A stretch of 64,000 bases of DNA from Platanthera guangdongensis. Lineage: Eukaryota > Streptophyta > Magnoliopsida > Asparagales > Orchidaceae. The notes beneath the pieces were generated by a model, which made no database searches, was not told where the DNA came from, and was given only the letters and a program-made list of their open reading frames with translations. The stretch spans positions 20,969,194-21,033,193 of the forward strand of contig CM077149.1 of NCBI GenBank assembly GCA_039583875.1. The letters run 5' to 3'. Below, piece after piece: positions 23,330-35,470 of the stretch (its first letter is position 1; each line of letters opens with the position of its first letter). The position numbers and the translations under genes were made by a program.

Positions 23330-23725
23330 CGTCGACCGAGAATCGACGAGTGTCGTCGACCCCGGATCAACGATCGACGAGAATCGACGAGTGTCGTCGA
23401 CCCCGGCTCGACGATCGACGAGAATCGACGAGTGTCGTCGAACCTGGCTCGACGATCGACGAGAATCGACGAGTGTCGTCAACCCCGGCTCCACGATCGA
23501 CGAGAATCGAGGAGTGTCGTCGACCCCGGCTCGACGATCGACGAGAATCGACGAGTGTCGTCGACCTCGGCTCAACGATCGACGAGAATCGACGAGTGTC
23601 GTCGACCCCGGCTCGACGATCGACGAGAATCGACGAGTGTCGTCGACCGCGGCTCGACGATCGACGAGAATCGTCAAGAGTCGTCGATAGCGGCTCGACG
23701 ATCGACGAGAATCGTCGAGTACTGT
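23330..23725. repeat. 41-bp tandem array with hairpins in LTR D
   Basis: About nine units of 41 bp. Each contains TCGTCGA, a 7-nt loop (CCCCGGC in the best units, e.g. 23394-23414), and TCGACGA. Same arms and loop length as in the Sirevirus-like copies. The 3' LTR has the same number of units (30471-30862). Confidence 0.9.
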
Positions 23726-23833
23726 ACTCCGATTCTCGCCGATTCTCGCCGACTGATACTCGCCGAAACTGGGACCCTATTTTACTGGGTGGTCTGCGGA
23801 TAGCGATATTCCTAAGTCTATTTATGCCTTCGG

Positions 23834-23841
23834 TATAAAAG
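23834..23841 (+). promoter_or_regulatory. TATA box of copy D 5' LTR
   Basis: TATAAAAG about 110 bp after the array. The 3' LTR has it at 30973-30980. Confidence 0.75.
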
Positions 23842-24366
23842 GGACACTTGGGGTTTTCGGGAATTATGCTTCTGGCAGCTGATCGAACCAAATCCCGCGA
23901 CGGAAGCGTTCCGCCTTTCCGTTCATTCCGCCGATCCCGAATCCCGCCGCCGACGGAAGTGTTCCGCCGCCGCCGTGCTCGCTCCGTTGACCTCCTCCTC
24001 TCCGGCGATCGTCGCTGGTTTTGCTCTTCCTGGCGCGGACCTAGCAGTCCGTGGAATAGCAAGGTGCGGTCATCATCCTTCCCGATTATCCGTGTGACGG
24101 AAAACTCGGTGTTCTCCCGCTCGTGTGGATTTCTACAGAGACGTGGATATTATTCCACGTAGAACTCGCCACTAGCAAGAAGACGAAGTTTGGAGCATCT
24201 CCGTTGAGTTGTGACTCAACGGCATTGAGGTAATTTTGCATAGTTGTATGTTAACTTCTTGATTCAACTACTATTGCCCGATCCCATCTCTTTTGGGTTT
24301 TCTTGATGTTTTTATTCTTCCGCTGCGTGCACAAGTGTTGTGCCATCCTCATAGAGAAACCCAACA

Positions 24367-24380
24367 GTGGTATCAGAGCC
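24367..24380 (+). promoter_or_regulatory. Primer-binding site of copy D (initiator tRNA-Met)
   Basis: GTGGTATCAGAGCC directly after the LTR, complementary to the initiator tRNA-Met 3' end. Confidence 0.9.
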
Positions 24381-25349
24381 AGGTTTCGGCCATGATTGTT
24401 GTATTGGAAGTTTTGTTATTCTAGTGCGTGTAAACCTAGGGATTTAGAAGTGTTCTAAATGTCTAGATTTAGTCTTGGTACCCCGCCAAGAACGTCTGGG
24501 ATTTCGTGGAAATTTCTAATTGTTAGAAATTGTAGTCTCCTTAGCAGTAACCATCCCTCGATTTTGTTTTGGATTTTGAATCCAACATAGAGAGATGAGC
24601 TTGTCTACTGCTTTAAGTTGAGTTGTCTTTGCCTTTGTCCAATGCATGTAAATCTGAGGATTTGGAAGTTTCCGGATGTTCAGATTTATCCCTTCCTTCT
24701 ATCAAATGTTGATGGTGTCAGGTTGTGCACATAAGGGATGCATGTGGTTTTAGAAATATTGTATTTCCTTGGATGTGCACATTGATCAAATGTTGATCAT
24801 GGTTAACTGTTAACCTATAATGAAAATCCCTTCATCAAATATTAAGTGTTCGAATGCCTTCCGATGGATGACACTCTTCCTGCCTCGATCGATGAAGTGT
24901 GGGCTTGCCAAAGCAAGGTGCATTAATCTATCTTGGTAAGGATGCGAACGGATAATTGTGATATCCCACTGTCAACATCGGGTCCAGCTTAACTAGGTGA
25001 CCTCAAAGGTTGAGTGCCTAGAGGCATAGGGTTGGCATGCACCATATGATGGATGCGAGTAAGGAGTTATTCACCAACCATACAAGAATTGCATGAGGAT
25101 GCAATTGGCAAGCGTTGCCTACCTAAATAACCGCATCGTGAGAGGAAAGCCAAAGCTGACTCATTGTGTTGGTGAAATACGGATCTTGTCCACTAAGAGA
25201 GTAGCTCGCATGAACTCTCCGAATTGTTAGTGAGGGCTATCATTTCGAATAAAATAGTGAGAGTGTTTTTAATTGAAGTCCAAATTAAAATAAATTGTAT
25301 ATGAAATTTTGGTACTGATTTTATTCTGCATAAATTCTTGTAGAATTCC
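24381..25349 (+). other. Untranslated leader of copy D
   Basis: About 970 bp between primer site and gag ATG without a significant ORF. It would hold packaging signals; none can be pinpointed by eye. Confidence 0.7.
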
Positions 25350-28300
25350 ATGGCAAGTGTTTCACACTCCACGTTGTCTCTGAGAGCCATCCTTGAGAAG
25401 GATAAGCTCAGTGGGACAAATTACATGGACTGGTATAGGAACCTGAGAATTATTCTCAGGCAAGAGCGAAAGCTCTATGTCTTGGAAGAAGAAGCCCCCG
25501 AGGTGCCGACCGGGAACTCTTCCCATGCTGAGAAGGATACTTATAAGAAGTATACTGATGATGCTTTAGATGCCGAATGCCTTATGCTTGCCACTATGAA
25601 CTCAGAGCTTCAGAAGCAATATGAGAACATGGGGTTCAAGGAGATTGACGAGCATCTCAAGAAAATGTTTCAAGGGCAGGCTCGTCAAGAGAGGTTCGAC
25701 GTCACAAAAGCGTTGTTTCAGTGCAAGATGGGAGTTCGAGACTCAGTAGGGACTCACATACTCAAGATGATTGGGTATATAGAGAACCTTGAAAGGCTGG
25801 GTTTTCCTCTTGGTCAAGAGTTGGCCACAGATCTGATCCTGCAATCGTTGCCGGACAGTTATGAGCAGTTCGTCTTGAACTACAACATGAATGAAATAGA
25901 CAAGACACTGCCCGAACTCCTAGGCATGTTGAGAACTGCCGAAATCAATATGAAGAAGGCCAAGCCTGCCAGCCCCATACTGATGGTGCATAAAGGCAAG
26001 GGCAAGGCCAAGGGCTCTAAGAAAATGAAGGTGGGACCTAAGTCATACCTTGAGCCCAAGTCTTCAGCACTGATGAAAAAGAAAAGCACGGTGAAGGAAG
26101 GGAAATGCCACCACTGTGGCAAGGCTGGTCATTGGAGGAGGAACTGTCCTTCGTACATTGAAGGTCTGCAGAAATTGAAGGGAGGTATGACTTCCGCTTC
26201 AAATGTCTACGTTATAGAGATAAACCTTTCTGCTCCTTCATCTTGGGTATTGGATACCGGATGTGGTTCTCACATTTGTACAAATGTGCAGGAACTGGGA
26301 AGGAGAAGATTGCTGAGTAAAGGGGAGGTGGACCTCCGCGTCGGCAATGGAGCAAGAGTTGCTGCTGTAGCCGTAGGGGTTTACCGTCTTTCTTTGCCCA
26401 GTGGGCTTGTAATATAACTAGATAATTGTTATTTTGTTCCGGCCATAACTAGAAACATTATATCTATTTCATGTTTGGACATGATTGGATTTTCTTTTAT
26501 AATTAAGAACAACTGTTGTTCTATATTTAAGAATGATGTTTGTTATGTTGTAGCCCAATTGTTTAATGGTCTTTATGTTTTGAACTTGGACCATCTGATC
26601 TGTAATGTAGAAAATAATAAAAGACTAAGAACAAATGACTCGAACCCTACATTTCTCTGGCATTGTCGTTTGGGCCATATCAACGAGAAGCGTATATCCA
26701 AACTCCATAGAGATGGACTTTTGGACTCATTTGATTATGAATCATTTGAGCGATGTGAATCTTGTTTGTTAGGCAAAATGACTAAAGCTCCTTTCACTGG
26801 TTATACTGAGAGGGCTGAGGATCTCTTGGGTGTTGTATATAGTGATGTATGCGGACCCATGAGTTCCATGGCTAGAGGTGGGTATTTCTACTTTGTTACA
26901 TTTACTGATGATTTCAGTAGATACAGATATGTGTATCTTATGAAGTGCAAATCCGAGACCTTTGAAAAGTTCAAAGAGTTCAAGAATGAAGTAGAAAACC
27001 AGTTGGGTAAAAGGGTTAAAGCACTCCGATCTGATCGAGGTGGCGAATACCTGAGTCATGAGTTCCGTGATCATCTGAAAGAGTGTGGTATTGTATCACA
27101 GCTCACTCCACCTAGAACACCACAACATAATGGTGTGTCTGAGAGGAGAAATCATACTCTGTTAGACATGGTACGTTCGATGATGAGTCATGCAGACTTG
27201 CCAGTTTCCTTTTGGGGTTTTGCTTTAGAGACTGCTACAATGACATTGAATCGCGCTCCAACGAAAACGGTTCTGAAGACACCATATGAGATATGGACTG
27301 GGAAGCGTCCTAGTATGTCGTTCATTAAAATTTGGGGCTGTGAGGCATACGTGAGACGTCAAATGCCTGACAAGCTGGAACCCAAATCGGATAAATGTTA
27401 TCTGGTGGGATATCCTAAGGAAACGAAAGGGTATTACTTTTACCTACCGTCTGAGGGCAAAGTGTTTGTCGCAAGCACTGGTGTCTTCTTGGAGAAAGAG
27501 TTCTTATCAAGAAAGACTAAAAAGGTAGAGCTTGAAGAAGTTCAAGAACCACATGTAGTGAATGAACCGGAATTGGATTCTGAGACAGGACTACAAGATG
27601 TTGTAGCTAGAGAACCCGCTCAGGGAACACAAGTCCTACGTAGATCTGGTAGACCGAGGTTTGAGCCTGAGAGATATGGATTTCTCGTGTCTCAAATAGG
27701 TAATGTGTTGCTTATGGATCATGATGATGAACCAGCAACCTACCAAGAGGCTATGAATGGACCGGACTCCGACAAATGGCTTGAGGCTATGAAATCCGAA
27801 ATGGACTCCATGCATGCAAACCAAGTTTGGAACTTGGTGGAACCACCTGAAGGGGTACGACCCATAGGGTGCAAGTGGGTCTTCAAGAAGAAGACCGACA
27901 TGGATGGGAATGTACAGACATTCAAAGGGCGACTGGTGGCTAAGGGTTTCAAGCAAATTCATGGTATTGACTATGATGAGACTTTTTCCCCTGTTGCCAT
28001 GGTAAAGTCCATAAGGATATTGCTTGCTATTGCTGCGTATTATGACTACGAGATCTGGCAGATGGATGTCAAAACGGCTTTCCTTAATGGAAACCTCCTT
28101 GAGGAAGTGTATATGACACAACCCGAGTGTTTTGTATCCCCAGATGAAGCCACTAAAATATGCAAGCTGAATAAGTCCATCTATGGACTTAAACAGGCCT
28201 CTCGAAGTTGGAATCTTCGTTTTGATGAGAAAATCAAAGAGTTTGGTTTCATCAAGAATGAAGATGAGCCTTGTGTTTACAAGCGAATCAGTGGGAGAAT

Positions 28301-29309
28301 TGTTGTCTTCCTGATATTGTATGTAGATGACATACTGTTGATTGGGAATGACATTCCTACCCTGAAAGTTGTTAAGAACAACCTAGGGAACTGCTTTTCA
28401 ATGAAGGATTTGGGTGAAGCGACTTATATACTTGGTATTAAGATCTATAGAGATAGATCGAAGAAGTTGCTGGGTTTGACCCAGAGTACGTACATCGAAA
28501 AGGTGTTGAAGCGGTTCAACATGCTTGAGTCCAAGAAAGGATTTTTGCCCATGTCTCATGGTGTGAATCTCTATAAGGACCAGTGTCCGAAGTCTTATGA
28601 AGATAAGGACCGCATGAAGTTGATTCCATATGCTTCGGTAATTGGATCAATCATGTACGCGATGTTATGTACTCGACCCGACATCTCCTTTGCTTTGAGC
28701 ATGACTAGCAGGTATCAGTCAGATCCCGGTGAGTGTCACTGGATTGCAGTCAAGAATGTCCTGAAGTACTTGAGAAGGACTAAGGATGTGTTGTTGGTGT
28801 ATGGTGGAGAGGAAGAGCTCGTTGTAAGTGGTTACACGGATGCTAGCTTCCAAACTGATAGAGACGACTCCAAGTCTCAGTCAGGTTTTGTGTTTTGCCT
28901 GAATGGAGGAGCTGTGAGCTGGAAGAGTTCCAAGCAAGATACAGTTGCTGATTCTACAACAGAGGCCGAGTATATCGCCGTAGCTAATGCGGCAAAGGAG
29001 GCTGTATGGATTAGGAAATTCATCGGCGAGCTTGATGTAGTTCCTAGCATTGTTGGTCCTGTAGTTCTCTACTGTGATAACAATGGTGCAATTGCACAAT
29101 CTAAGGAACCTAGATCCCATCAGCTCTCCAAGCATATACTTCGGCGGTTTCATCTTATTCGTGAGATTGTCGAATGAGGAGATGTGAACATTTGCAGAGT
29201 GCCGACTGAGGAGAATATTACGGATCCACTGACAAAGCCTCTCGCACAGAGAAAGCATGATGGTCATACTAGATCGATGGGTATACGATACCTAAATGAT
29301 CAACTCTAG
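25350..29309 (+). pseudogene. gag-pol: Copy D gag-pol polyprotein, two in-frame stops
   Basis: One 1319-codon frame from ATG 25350 to TAG 29307-29309. Gag includes DWYRNLRIILRQ and a CCHC knuckle, CHHCGKAGHWRRNC, from codon 253. Protease has DTG at 302. The integrase zinc finger starts at His438. The catalytic triad is Asp499, Asp562 (SDRGGEY) and Glu598 (SERRN), with exact 35-residue spacing. The RT palm YVDDILL starts at 991, and RNase H has YTDASF, TEAEYIA and CDNNGA. It is broken only by TAA at 26415 (codon 356) and TGA at 29175 (codon 1276, where relatives read ERGDV, so CGA to TGA). Both are explicable as cytosine deamination. Polyprotein for particle, reverse transcription and integration. 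Confidence 0.93.
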
Positions 29310-30278
29310 TGAGAATCTTGTGGATTGCATGTAAACATGTATTTTGTTGGCTATTTGTTCATATGATGGACAATGTACCTAGTTTTTCTCTTACATTTAA
29401 TGACAAGTTCTTTTATTATGAGCTTTTTCTATATGATAGTTAAATGTTAACATAATAGATACCCTTAGAATGTTCGCTTCTATGGGACATCAAGTACGTG
29501 ACTTGAATGTGAGAGCCTATGATTTTTTTGAAGCTTCATTCTTAAAAGGTCCCTGGTCGAGTATCATCATAGAAGCTAAGGGTGATGATGGTACATGAAG
29601 GCTAGCACGTGCGTTGACTGATGACCGGTTCTCACAGGTCATGATATTGTGATATCAAGTCATCATGTGGGTACTTGTTAGTGAACAAGTTGTACTGGAC
29701 AGACCCAACCTGAGACTACTCTGTGGATTGTCATCCAATCGTGTCACGGGTAGGTCTCAATTGACAATGATGTTGCGGTCCTTTAACCTGAAGTCACAGC
29801 ATTCATCAAGTGAGGAAGAGCGTGCTTTGATGCCATCTAAAGTCTTCCTTGAGAAAGGTTGATGATAAGGGTGGTTGTTGGGCATGTTACGAATCATTTG
29901 GGTGTTTGTGTGTGAGCAAATATGGGATTTGTCCTCCTGTATGACAGGAGTTGCATCCATGGGCCCCTTGATGGAACTGGACTGAGAAATGCATGGCCAT
30001 GCTTGGTTGAGTCAATATGTGATATTGGACTCACCATTCTCTGGAAGTCCGTCCTGGATCAAGAAATTTGGATTGAGCTATTACGAGGGTGACACGGTCC
30101 ATGCCTCTAGTTCTTTCCAGATGTAAGGGACAAAGGGACAAAGTCAACGCTGATACATTGGTCATAAAGGCTTATGAGTTATAAACTCTTATTGCTTGGG
30201 GAGCAATGATGCATTGCTAGATGCCGCTCATTGTTTGTAAGGTTTTTGATTTGATACTTTCAAGATCAAGTGGGAGTC
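29310..30278 (+). other. Copy D 3' noncoding region and polypurine tract
   Basis: About 970 bp without coding signal. It ends in AAGATCAAGTGGGAGTC (30262-30278), the purine-rich primer tract before the 3' LTR. Confidence 0.8.
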
Positions 30279-31505
30279 TGTTGGAGTTACCATGGTGATC
30301 TAGAAGTGGTCCAACATATAATCTCACTGCCAACGCGATATGAGCCTGCAGGGTCGCACATAAGAGATGTGGAGAAGTTGGATGATTGACTGTGTTGGTA
30401 AAGGTTACCAATCACCGACCCGAATGGGCTTTTTGGGCAAAGTGTTGCCTTGAAGTCTTGGTAAGGATCGTCGACCGAGAATCGACGAGTGTCGTCGACC
30501 CCGGCTCAACGATCGACGAGAATCGACGAGTGTCGTCGACCCCGGCTCGACGATCGACGAGAATCGACGAGTGTCGTCGACCCGGGCTCGACGATCGACG
30601 AGAATCGACGAGTGTCGTCGACCCCGGCTCAACGATCGATGAGAATCGACGAGTGTCGTCGACCCCGGCTCGGCGATCGACGAGAATCGACGAGTGTCGT
30701 CGACCCCGGCTCAACGATCGATGAGAATCGACGAGTGTCGTCGACCCCGGCTCGACGATCGACGAGAATCAACGAGTGTCGTCGACCGCGGCTCGACGAT
30801 CGACGAGAATCGTCGAGAGTCGTCGATAGCGGCTCGACGATCGACAAGAATCATCGAGTATTGTACTCCGATTCTCACCGATTCTCGCCGACTGATACTC
30901 GCCGAAACTGGGACCCTATTTTACTGGGTGGTCTGCGGATAGAGATATTCCTAAGTCTATTTATGCCTTCGGTATAAAAGGGACACTTAGGGTTTTCGGG
31001 AATTATGCTTCTGGCAGCTGATCGAACCAAATCCCGCGACGGAAGCGTTTCGCCTTTCCGTTCGTTCCGCCGATCCCGAATCCCGCCGCCGACGGAAGTG
31101 TTCCGCCGCCGCCGTGCTCGCTCCGTTGACCTCCTCCTCTCCGGCGATCGTCGCTGGTGTTGCTCTTCCTGGCGCGAACCTAGCAGTCCGTGGAATAGCA
31201 AGGTGCGGTCATCATCCTTCCCGATTATCCGTGTGACGGAAAACTCAGCGTTCTCCCACTCGTGTGGATTTCTACAGAGACGTGGATATTATTCCACGTA
31301 GAACTCACCACTAGTAAGAAGACGAAGTTTGGAGCATCTCCGTTGAGTTGTGACTCAACGCCATTGAGGTAATTTTGCATAGTTGTATGTTAACTTCTTG
31401 ATTCAACTATTATGGCCCGATCCCATCTCTTTTGGGTTTTCTTGATGTTTTTATTCTTTTGCTGCGTGCACAAGTGTTGTGCCATCCTCATAGAGAAACC
31501 CAACA
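30279..31505 (+). repeat. 3' LTR of copy D
   Basis: 1227 bp, same length as the 5' LTR, with about 34 differences by eye. Contains the 41-bp array and the TATA box at 30973. Confidence 0.95.
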
Positions 31506-31510
31506 GCTAC
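31506..31510. repeat. Right target-site duplication of copy D (GCTAC)
   Basis: Matches 23135-23139. Copy C ORF3 resumes after it in phase. Confidence 0.95.
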
Positions 31511-33356
31511 ACCTCCATCCTCTACCTCTGCTCCAGTCACTATTGATCAAGTGGATCTTCCAGCCCTTGCTGACAGGATTTATGAATTGCTAGCCCCCAG
31601 GCTATCTCTTCTCTTGGAGACCTCCTTGGCTCCATTACTCTAGTCAGTGGCAGCTCTTTCTGCCAGGCTCTCCTTCTTATTCCCTCAGGCAGCCCCTTCA
31701 GCAGTGTGCCTTGATCCAGCTTTGTCTGAATCTAGGCAGGGGGAGATGCCCTATGAAGTGAGCCTGCCTGCTGTGTCTGCTATTTCTTCAGCTTTTGTTG
31801 TTGTTGCTGCTGCTGTTCTTCAAGATCCAGTTCCACCTCCTGTTGTAATCTTTTCAATAGACCTCAGGTATCTGCTGTCAGCATTTGATTCAGCCTACCT
31901 TAGTTGTCTTCCAGAGACAGTTGCACTCTAGCCCCCAGAGGATTTGTCCAAGGCCCTTGTGCCCTTCTCTTGTTGTGACCCCAGCATCATAACTTCCTTT
32001 GTTAACTCAGTTTATGCTACTGCTACTCCTGCTGAAAGCAGGGTTGCTATTTCTGATGTTGCTGTCCCTCCTGCTGAAGATAGTGCTGTCAGTGCTGCTG
32101 CTACTGCTGTCAGTGCTGCTGCTATTGCTGTTCCAGTTTATGCTGATATCCTTATGACAGAGGCACATGATTTTGAGCCCTCTGTGTTTTCTGATGATAT
32201 TCCTGCTGCTGATATTGTTGTTTCTGAAAGTGAAACTGTTGATGCCCCAACTGCTGTTATTACTGCTCCCGAACCTTCAGTATCTGCTGCTGTTACTACT
32301 GCTTCAACCTCTGCTTCTGTTTCAACTTCAATTGCTACTAGTTCTGTATCTACTGCTGCTCCAACCTCTGTTGCCTCTTCTGCTTCAACCCAGCTCAAGA
32401 AAGATTTGATGAAAAAGATTGATGCTCTTTATGATGATCAAAGTTCTGAAAGTGATGAGTTCAGGACAGATTCTGATGATTCTTCTACTACCATTGCCAG
32501 GAAGAGAAAGACAAGGAGCAAAGCCATGAAGAGAGTACCTCCAGCCAAGGTCAAGGACAACAATGACATACCATATTATATTCTTCATGATTGCCCCATA
32601 ACTGAGCACTGGATGCAGTACTCAAAGAATCAACTCAAAGCAATGAAGAAGAAAAGGAAATATGAAAAAGGATCTTCCCAATTTCAACATCCTCATCCTC
32701 CTCCACCACCTCCTCCTGATGCAGGTGCAGGTGGAAGTTCAGCTGCTCAGCCCTCTGCTAGAATCCATTCCCCCTATCAGCCACATGCCAGATCCTATCA
32801 TAGGGGAAGCCAGTCCAGGGGCTCTAAATCCAGAAGACGAAATTATAGAGGCAATCAAAGAGAATTCCAGGTTTATTCTAAAGGATATTCAAGGCAACAT
32901 CCCTACTCCAGGGAAGGACAAATCTCATCTGACACAACCTCTGGTCCTTTTCCCTATAAACTAAAGGAAGTAGTTTCATCCAGGCCTCCTCAGGACAATC
33001 CATCAAATAGATATGAGCCACCAGTGCCATTTGAAGATCCTGAAAATAATCCAACTGCTTGGACTGCAAGGATGAAAGAGCTTGCTGCACTGAACCAGAT
33101 TAAGAAAGCTAAAGAGCAAGGAAGAGACTCCTCCAACATCACTACATTATCTGAACAGAGAAAGAAAGAGTTGGAAAGATATGGTTCAAGCAAATTCTTT
33201 GATTCTGATAGATACATGGAGCTGCACCCTGAAGCTGTAGTTCCAAGGCCCAGACAGCAAACCTCTTTAGGTGCAGCAGATGATACAAGATCAAAGAAGG
33301 AAGCTTTCAACCCCAATAGAGAAATCAAACTCATTAAGAGCAAAGAGAAGAAATGA
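31511..33356 (+). pseudogene. Copy C third ORF, right part
   Basis: Resumes the ORF of 21908-23139 in phase. In-frame TAGs lie near 31641 and at 31929. From 31944 it is open to TGA at 33354-33356. Content: alanine/valine/threonine-rich low-complexity linker, acidic patch (DDQSSESDEF) next to a basic patch (RKRKTRSK), a conserved IPYYILHD block, polyproline, then an R/S/Y-rich stretch. The conserved C-terminus (ELAALNQIKKAKEQG, HPEAVVPRP, NPNREIKL) matches copy B at 11040-11310. The whole ORF would be about 1025 codons. Function unknown. Confidence 0.8.
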
Positions 33357-33523
33357 TTATGTAAGGTGACAATCACTCTGATTTCTAATTATTATCTGGG
33401 ATGATATATATCTGTGGTTCTGCAATGTCCAGCTTTTTGCTTTTCTGTATTGTTGCTTGTATACTGTTATTTTAATTTTTCCAAATTCTGTAAATAGTAA
33501 TCCTAACCCAAATAGGGGGAGAT
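33357..33523 (+). promoter_or_regulatory. Copy C 3' noncoding and polypurine tract
   Basis: AT-rich, ending in CAAATAGGGGGAGAT (33509-33523), the plus-strand primer. Confidence 0.9.
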
Positions 33524-35044
33524 TGTTGGAACACCCTATTACTAATTTGGGTCAGGATCACTATGTCTCTAGGAAACCAGTTTTTGACCTCCTGTATAGA
33601 TCTAAAGGTCAATTAGAATTGAGTCTAAGGGTTAGAAGTCTAAGTTTGAAAGCTGCTCTCAAGACCAAGAATCTTTTAGTTTGAGACTATGTCATATCGT
33701 CGAGCTCAGCACGACGATTCGTCGAACTCCGATCGACGATCGTCTAACTCAACTTCGACAGATCGTCGAACTCCATTCGACGATCGTTGAGCTCAACTTC
33801 AACAAATCGTCGAACTCCATTCGACAATCTGCGAGCTCAGTTCGACGATCTTGACTCAGCATTGTATCTCTATCTCTGAGCTCAGTTCGACGATCTTTGA
33901 GCTCAGATCGACGATTTTTATTGTTGTCTAAATCCATATCGCTGAGCTCAGTTCGACGATAGCAGAGCTCAGTTCGACGTTTTCTGATGACTTCAAGGAT
34001 TTTTCAAGATTCAAATTCAGAACAGTTAAGGAGTTATTTAGCAATTAATTCAGAAGATTTTCTAGCCGTTTTCATTTATTTCTGGACCAAGTTTCAAGGG
34101 ATTATCAAGGAATGTTTCTTTGGACTTTCCTCCAGAAGACATTTGCAATTAAGGATGCAATTAATGCAGGCCAACGGCTATTCTTGACAGAGGATGTTTT
34201 TCTATTCAGTACCAGAGAATAAAAGACAAGATTTTTGAATCTCTCTCAAACATCAATAATCCTCAGAACACAGACAAGAAGAACAAGAACAATATATTCT
34301 CTGTCTCAAAGAATTCTCTGAAGAACACACATCCAAGGAGATCAAATTTTCTGAAATCTTCTGATCTCTCTTGTCTCAAGTGTTCAAGGCCAACATCTTT
34401 CAAGACTCCAGACACCTAACATTTCAGCTGTTGCTGAAATCATCTTTTGCTGGAGATCAACTTCTGAAGGCCTATCACCCTATAGCAAAGCTTCTTTTCC
34501 TGAACATCTCACGGACTCAGGGGGAGCTTTGACACCATCAAATCCACATAGTCTTCTCAGCTGCTTTGAGAAAGAGAAGACTTCCATCACTCTCTCACCC
34601 CTATCTCTGTAAAGGGTTTCTCAAACTCCCTTCAAAAGTTTGAGCTTGGTTTTTGAGCACCTTGTCAAAAGCTCATTGGTGGCAAGACACCTGATCAAAA
34701 AATCTGATTTGGTTTTTGAGCACCTTATCAAAAGCTCATTGGTGCCCAGGACACCTGATCAACTCATCCTACAGTGGATTCCTACCTAGGGTGGTAGAAG
34801 AGTGGATGTACCCAAGTTTAGGGGAACCACTATAACTCCTTGTGTCATCTGGATTGCTTGTCTTTATCTTTTGTTTCTGGCTGTGATTGGTCTGTGATTG
34901 TTTTGTGATTAGTTTAGTTCTGTGATTAGATTTAATAATTGCTTCCCTGTTCACTCAGATTACAACAATTGTTGTAAAAGTTTTCAAGCACCATATACTC
35001 TATTCACCCCCCTCTAGAGTATATCAGATCTAGCTGCACTTTCA
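33524..35044 (+). repeat. 3' LTR of copy C
   Basis: TGTTGGAACA to GCACTTTCA, 1521 bp. Starts with a cluster of TCGTCGA-N7-TCGACGA hairpins, some decayed (33692-33980). Ends with the CACCCCCCTCTAGAGTATATC block shared with B. Its last 30 bp are nearly identical to LTR B. Confidence 0.9.
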
Positions 35045-35470
35045 GATAGGAAAAGCACTACTGACACCTGTCAGTTTTTAGGAGGAAGACTACTGTCTTA
35101 GAGAAGCAAAAAGCAAACAAGTGTTGTTATATCAACTGTAGAGTCATAGTACATCTCAGCAGGTAGCTGTTGTGCTCAGTTGCTGTGGATTCAGCAGCAG
35201 CTCTAGGATTATGACATCAAGGTAAGTAGAACACCTCTTTATTATGATTCTACTAGTGATATTTTTATTGCTAGGAATCTTGTTTCACACAACAGGACTA
35301 AGCACATAGAAATTAGATATCATTTTATTAGGGAGCATGTGTAAAAGGAAGATATCAGTCTTGAGTTTGTCCCCACAGACAAGCAAGTGGTTGACATCTT
35401 CACTAAGCCACTAGATGAAGTAAAATTCAACACCTTCAAGTTTGAGTTGGGTATGTTGAACATAGTCTAG
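35045..35470 (+). pseudogene. pol: Copy E RNase H fragment
   Basis: Frame of 35045: DRKST, CQFLGGRLLS, KKQTSV, YISAGSCC, NLVSHNRTKHIEIRYHFIREHV, FTKPLDE and a final TAG at 35468-35470. This is the C-terminal end of a copia RNase H, with several TAG or TAA codons inside. The N-terminal part of E lies outside the window, because copy C was inserted at the DRKST motif. The end of the gene resembles copy G, including a stop at the same codon before YISAGS. Confidence 0.85.

Larger units (their letters stand above)
23140..24366 (+). repeat. 5' LTR of copy D
   Basis: TGTTGGAGTT to AACCCAACA. Holds a CpG-rich 41-bp tandem array (about 23330-23720), a TATA box at 23834, and a conserved GC-rich leader. 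Long ORFs in several frames over the array arise only because the repeat lacks stop codons. Confidence 0.95.
23140..31505 (+). mobile_element. Copy D: complete Tnt1-like Ty1/copia retrotransposon
   Basis: 8366 bp with two 1227-bp LTRs, initiator-Met primer site, a single gag-pol frame, a polypurine tract and a 5-bp TSD. By eye the LTRs differ at about 34 positions, near 2.8 percent, with no indels. It has no third ORF, and its gag and pol are clearly different from A, B, C, E, F and G, so it belongs to another copia clade. Confidence 0.95.
16205..35044 (+). mobile_element. Copy C: Sirevirus-like copia, interrupted by D
   Basis: Begins here just after its primer site, because copy A entered its leader: the words TAACACCTGAACCCAAAGAT match the leader of B. 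It then carries gag, pol, spacer, ORF3 split by D, polypurine tract and 3' LTR 33524-35044. Its 5' LTR lies outside the window, beyond copy A. On the right it abuts copy E's RNase H at 35045. Confidence 0.9.

Noticed and set aside
23247..23838. Overlapping ORFs in several frames on both strands over the LTR D array (R/D/S-rich proteins)
   Set aside because: The 41-bp repeat lacks stop codons in several frames. This is noncoding U3, and the same happens at 30386-30977 in the other LTR.
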